Origin: Microbacterium sp. LWO13-1.2
GTDB lineage: Bacteria; Actinomycetota; Actinomycetes; Actinomycetales; Microbacteriaceae
NCBI RefSeq assembly: GCF_038397725.1
Contig: NZ_CP151634.1
Location: forward strand, 3,534,001 to 3,598,000
Reading direction: 5' to 3'
DNA length: 64,000 nt
Part shown: one piece after another, positions 62,410 to 64,000 of the stretch
How positions within the stretch are numbered: the first letter of the stretch is position 1
Layout of the letters: each line of letters opens with the position of its first letter
The notes under the pieces: model-generated
Databases searched by the model: none
Told to the model about the DNA's origin: nothing
What the model saw: only the letters and a program-made list of their open reading frames with translations
Made by a program: the position numbers and the translations under genes

Positions 62410-64000
62410 CTACGGAACGGTGACCGTCTTACAACCCAGCAGGACGTGGCCGCCCGCGCCGTCGTTGATCGCATAGACGCAGACATTATGCGTTCCGGCC
62501 GAGGTGCTCAGCCTCTCCGAGAAGCCGTGCTTGCTTCCGGTTCCCGGATAGGCGCCGGCCACGTCAGCCCGCTCCTTGTCGGCCCAGTGGGCGGAGCTCG
62601 TCGAATCGACGTAGATGTGCACGGAGATGGGATTCGTCGTGTCGGGATCGATGGCCCAGCCGCCCACGACGACCGCACCCGCCTCCACGGCGACGCCCTC
62701 GAAATTCCCGAAGGGGACGCGGCCTCGATCTGTGGTCTGCGCCGCGACCGTCGCTTCCTTGCAACCCAGCAGCACATGACCACCCGGACCCGTATTGATC
62801 CCATACGCACACACCGTCGACTTCCCGACCGGCAACGTCAACGCCTCCGAGAAACCATGCCGATCCCCATACCCGGGATTCGCCGCAGCAACATCCGCAC
62901 GCACCTTGTCAGCGGAATACTCCTTACCCGCAGACCCCACATACAGATGAACCTTGATCGACGACGCCGTATCCGGATCCAACGCCCACCCGGTCGCCGT
63001 CGCCACATTCCCCGACACCGCCACCGACTCGAACGCACCGACCGGAACACGACCCTTCTCCGTGATCGTCGTGGGTCCGACCTGGACGACCGAGCAACCG
63101 AGTTGCACGTTGCCGCCTGGTCCCGAGTTGATGCCGTAGACGCACACGTTGTGACTGCCGGCTGCCGCATTCACGGTGACATCGAAACCGTGGTTCTTCC
63201 CATAAGCGACGTAGGCCGCGGGGATATCGGTACGCGCCAGGTTCGCGGAGGCGGCGACACCGACGCTGTCGACGTAGACATGCACGGTCGCAGGACTCAC
63301 AGTGTCCGGATCGAGCGCCCATCCGGTGACCTTCACGCCACCGGAGACGGCCTTCGCCGTAGGTACACTGCCGACCGGGCTTCCGCTCTTGGCCGTGACG
63401 CTGCGACAGCCGAGAAGCACGTTGGCACCGGCACCGCTGTTCATCGCATAGACGCATACGTCTGTCGCCCCGGCGCCCACGGCGGGAACGGTGACCGAGA
63501 ATCCGTGCCGATCGCCGGATCCCGGGTACGCCGCGCCGACATCGGGGCGAGACACGTTCGCGAGGAAGGCGCTGCCCGCTGACCCCGCGTACACGTGAAC
63601 GGCGATCGGCTCGGTGGTGTTCGGGTCGATCGCCCACCCGGACACCGCGAACTGACCGGGCCGTGCTTCGACCATCTCGATGTTGCCGAAGGGGTTCGCC
63701 GCTCGGGTCGGACCGAACCAGTCCGTGAAGTAGTTGTAGAAGTTCCGGTTGCCGTAGGCCCCGCACGGAGCCTCGCCCGTTCCGGCCGCCAAGGCGGCCG
63801 CGTTCGGCTGGTACGGCGTGTAGTAGTACATCGCCGACGTCGCCTTGTTGGCGACGTAGACAGGGCCCGAGCCACAGGCGATGTTGGGGCTGTAGCGGAT
63901 GTTCCAGGTCTTGCCTGGTGCGAACCAGGTGAAGTACTTGCCCTCCATGTAGACCTGCATCTGCCGTGCGGCACCGTAGATCTGGTGGAAGAACCCGACG
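62410..64000 (-). CDS. Secreted surface protein with four tandem repeats (partial, 5' end outside window)
   Basis: The frame is open to the window edge (530 residues seen, no start). The first about 95 residues (FFHQIYGAARQ, then FTWFAPGKTWNIRYSPN, ACGSGPVYVANKATSAMYYYTPYQPN, YGNRNFYNYFTDWFG) match the end of a conserved secreted actinobacterial domain found with wall-active proteins. Four repeats of about 100-111 residues follow, each with a SGWAxDPDT-like motif, VHxYV, a GHGF-like turn and VCxYxIN-(x)-GxGxNxxLGC, so each has two cysteines likely to form a disulfide. The protein ends on repeat 4 without an anchor. A lectin-like or wall-binding role is guessed from layout only. Confidence 0.85.
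   Translation of the reverse strand, partial: VGFFHQIYGAARQMQVYMEGKYFTWFAPGKTWNIRYSPNIACGSGPVYVANKATSAMYYYTPYQPNAAALAAGTGEAPCGAYGNRNFYNYFTDWFGPTRAANPFGNIEMVEARPGQFAVSGWAIDPNTTEPIAVHVYAGSAGSAFLANVSRPDVGAAYPGSGDRHGFSVTVPAVGAGATDVCVYAMNSGAGANVLLGCRSVTAKSGSPVGSVPTAKAVSGGVKVTGWALDPDTVSPATVHVYVDSVGVAASANLARTDIPAAYVAYGKNHGFDVTVNAAAGSHNVCVYGINSGPGGNVQLGCSVVQVGPTTITEKGRVPVGAFESVAVSGNVATATGWALDPDTASSIKVHLYVGSAGKEYSADKVRADVAAANPGYGDRHGFSEALTLPVGKSTVCAYGINTGPGGHVLLGCKEATVAAQTTDRGRVPFGNFEGVAVEAGAVVVGGWAIDPDTTNPISVHIYVDSTSSAHWADKERADVAGAYPGTGSKHGFSERLSTSAGTHNVCVYAINDGAGGHVLLGCKTVTVP
62413..63696 (-). repeat. Four tandem about 100-111-codon repeats in the surface protein
   Basis: Repeat 1 63696-63379, repeat 2 63378-63046, repeat 3 63045-62713, repeat 4 62712-62413. 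They share layout and key residues but not DNA identity. Repeat 3 differs sharply in codon style (T/G-ending) from the others (C-ending). Confidence 0.85.

Overview
The window is high-GC DNA of an actinobacterium, most likely Microbacteriaceae (Microbacterium-like). This call rests on the gene families (two WhiB proteins, MtrAB-LpqB, PdtaS, DUF3499, DUF5719, DUF6459), on codon use dominated by C and G endings, and on gene order recalled from Mycobacterium and Microbacteriaceae. No search was run. No tRNA, rRNA, CRISPR array, integrase or transposase was seen, and no gene-free stretch exceeds about 235 bases.

Region 1 (1-34 kb) is mostly conserved actinobacterial core. It runs: partial membrane protein, whiB1, pdtaS, a DUF6459 gene, two small unknowns, an orphan SAF protein/CpaE-like ATPase pair, an alaA-type aminotransferase, secA, an inserted PadR/coiled-coil pair, then hpf, comF, lpqB, mtrB and mtrA on the minus strand. 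A plus-strand DUF4129-DUF4350-MoxR-DUF58 operon with an aquaporin at its end follows. Next come spoIIM/RDD (divergent), ahcY, DUF3499, a metallopeptidase-like protein, DUF5719, a very large membrane glycosyltransferase, whiB2 and manA. This resembles the Mycobacterium order from whiB1 to manA.

Region 2 (34-64 kb) is a cell-surface glycopolymer locus. It holds two O-antigen-ligase-like membrane proteins and a galactan-type set (glf, GlfT1-like and GlfT2-like transferases, a Wzm/Wzt exporter). It also has a GT2/DUF2304/flippase operon, a divergent WecB-like epimerase, further glycosyltransferases and a DUF2142 protein. A four-gene operon follows: two tandem rhamnan-synthesis-F-like genes plus a second Wzm/Wzt exporter whose ATPase has a C-terminal carbohydrate-recognition-type domain. 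dTDP-rhamnose genes come next (rmlA, rmlB, fused rmlC-rmlD), then a partial secreted protein with four tandem domains. Together these genes would supply UDP-galactofuranose, dTDP-rhamnose and probably a UDP-ManNAc-type sugar, polymerise them, and export the chains by two ABC routes and possibly a flippase route.

The most unusual signals are as follows. A 630-bp perfect direct repeat forms the 5' third of both rhamnan-synthesis genes; both copies use T/G-ending codons unlike their surroundings. One repeat domain of the surface protein has the same foreign codon style. A TAnnnT box lies 6-7 bases before the start codon of about ten genes, suggesting leaderless transcripts. A 13-base motif containing a perfect DnaA box lies exactly 48 bases before two start codons.
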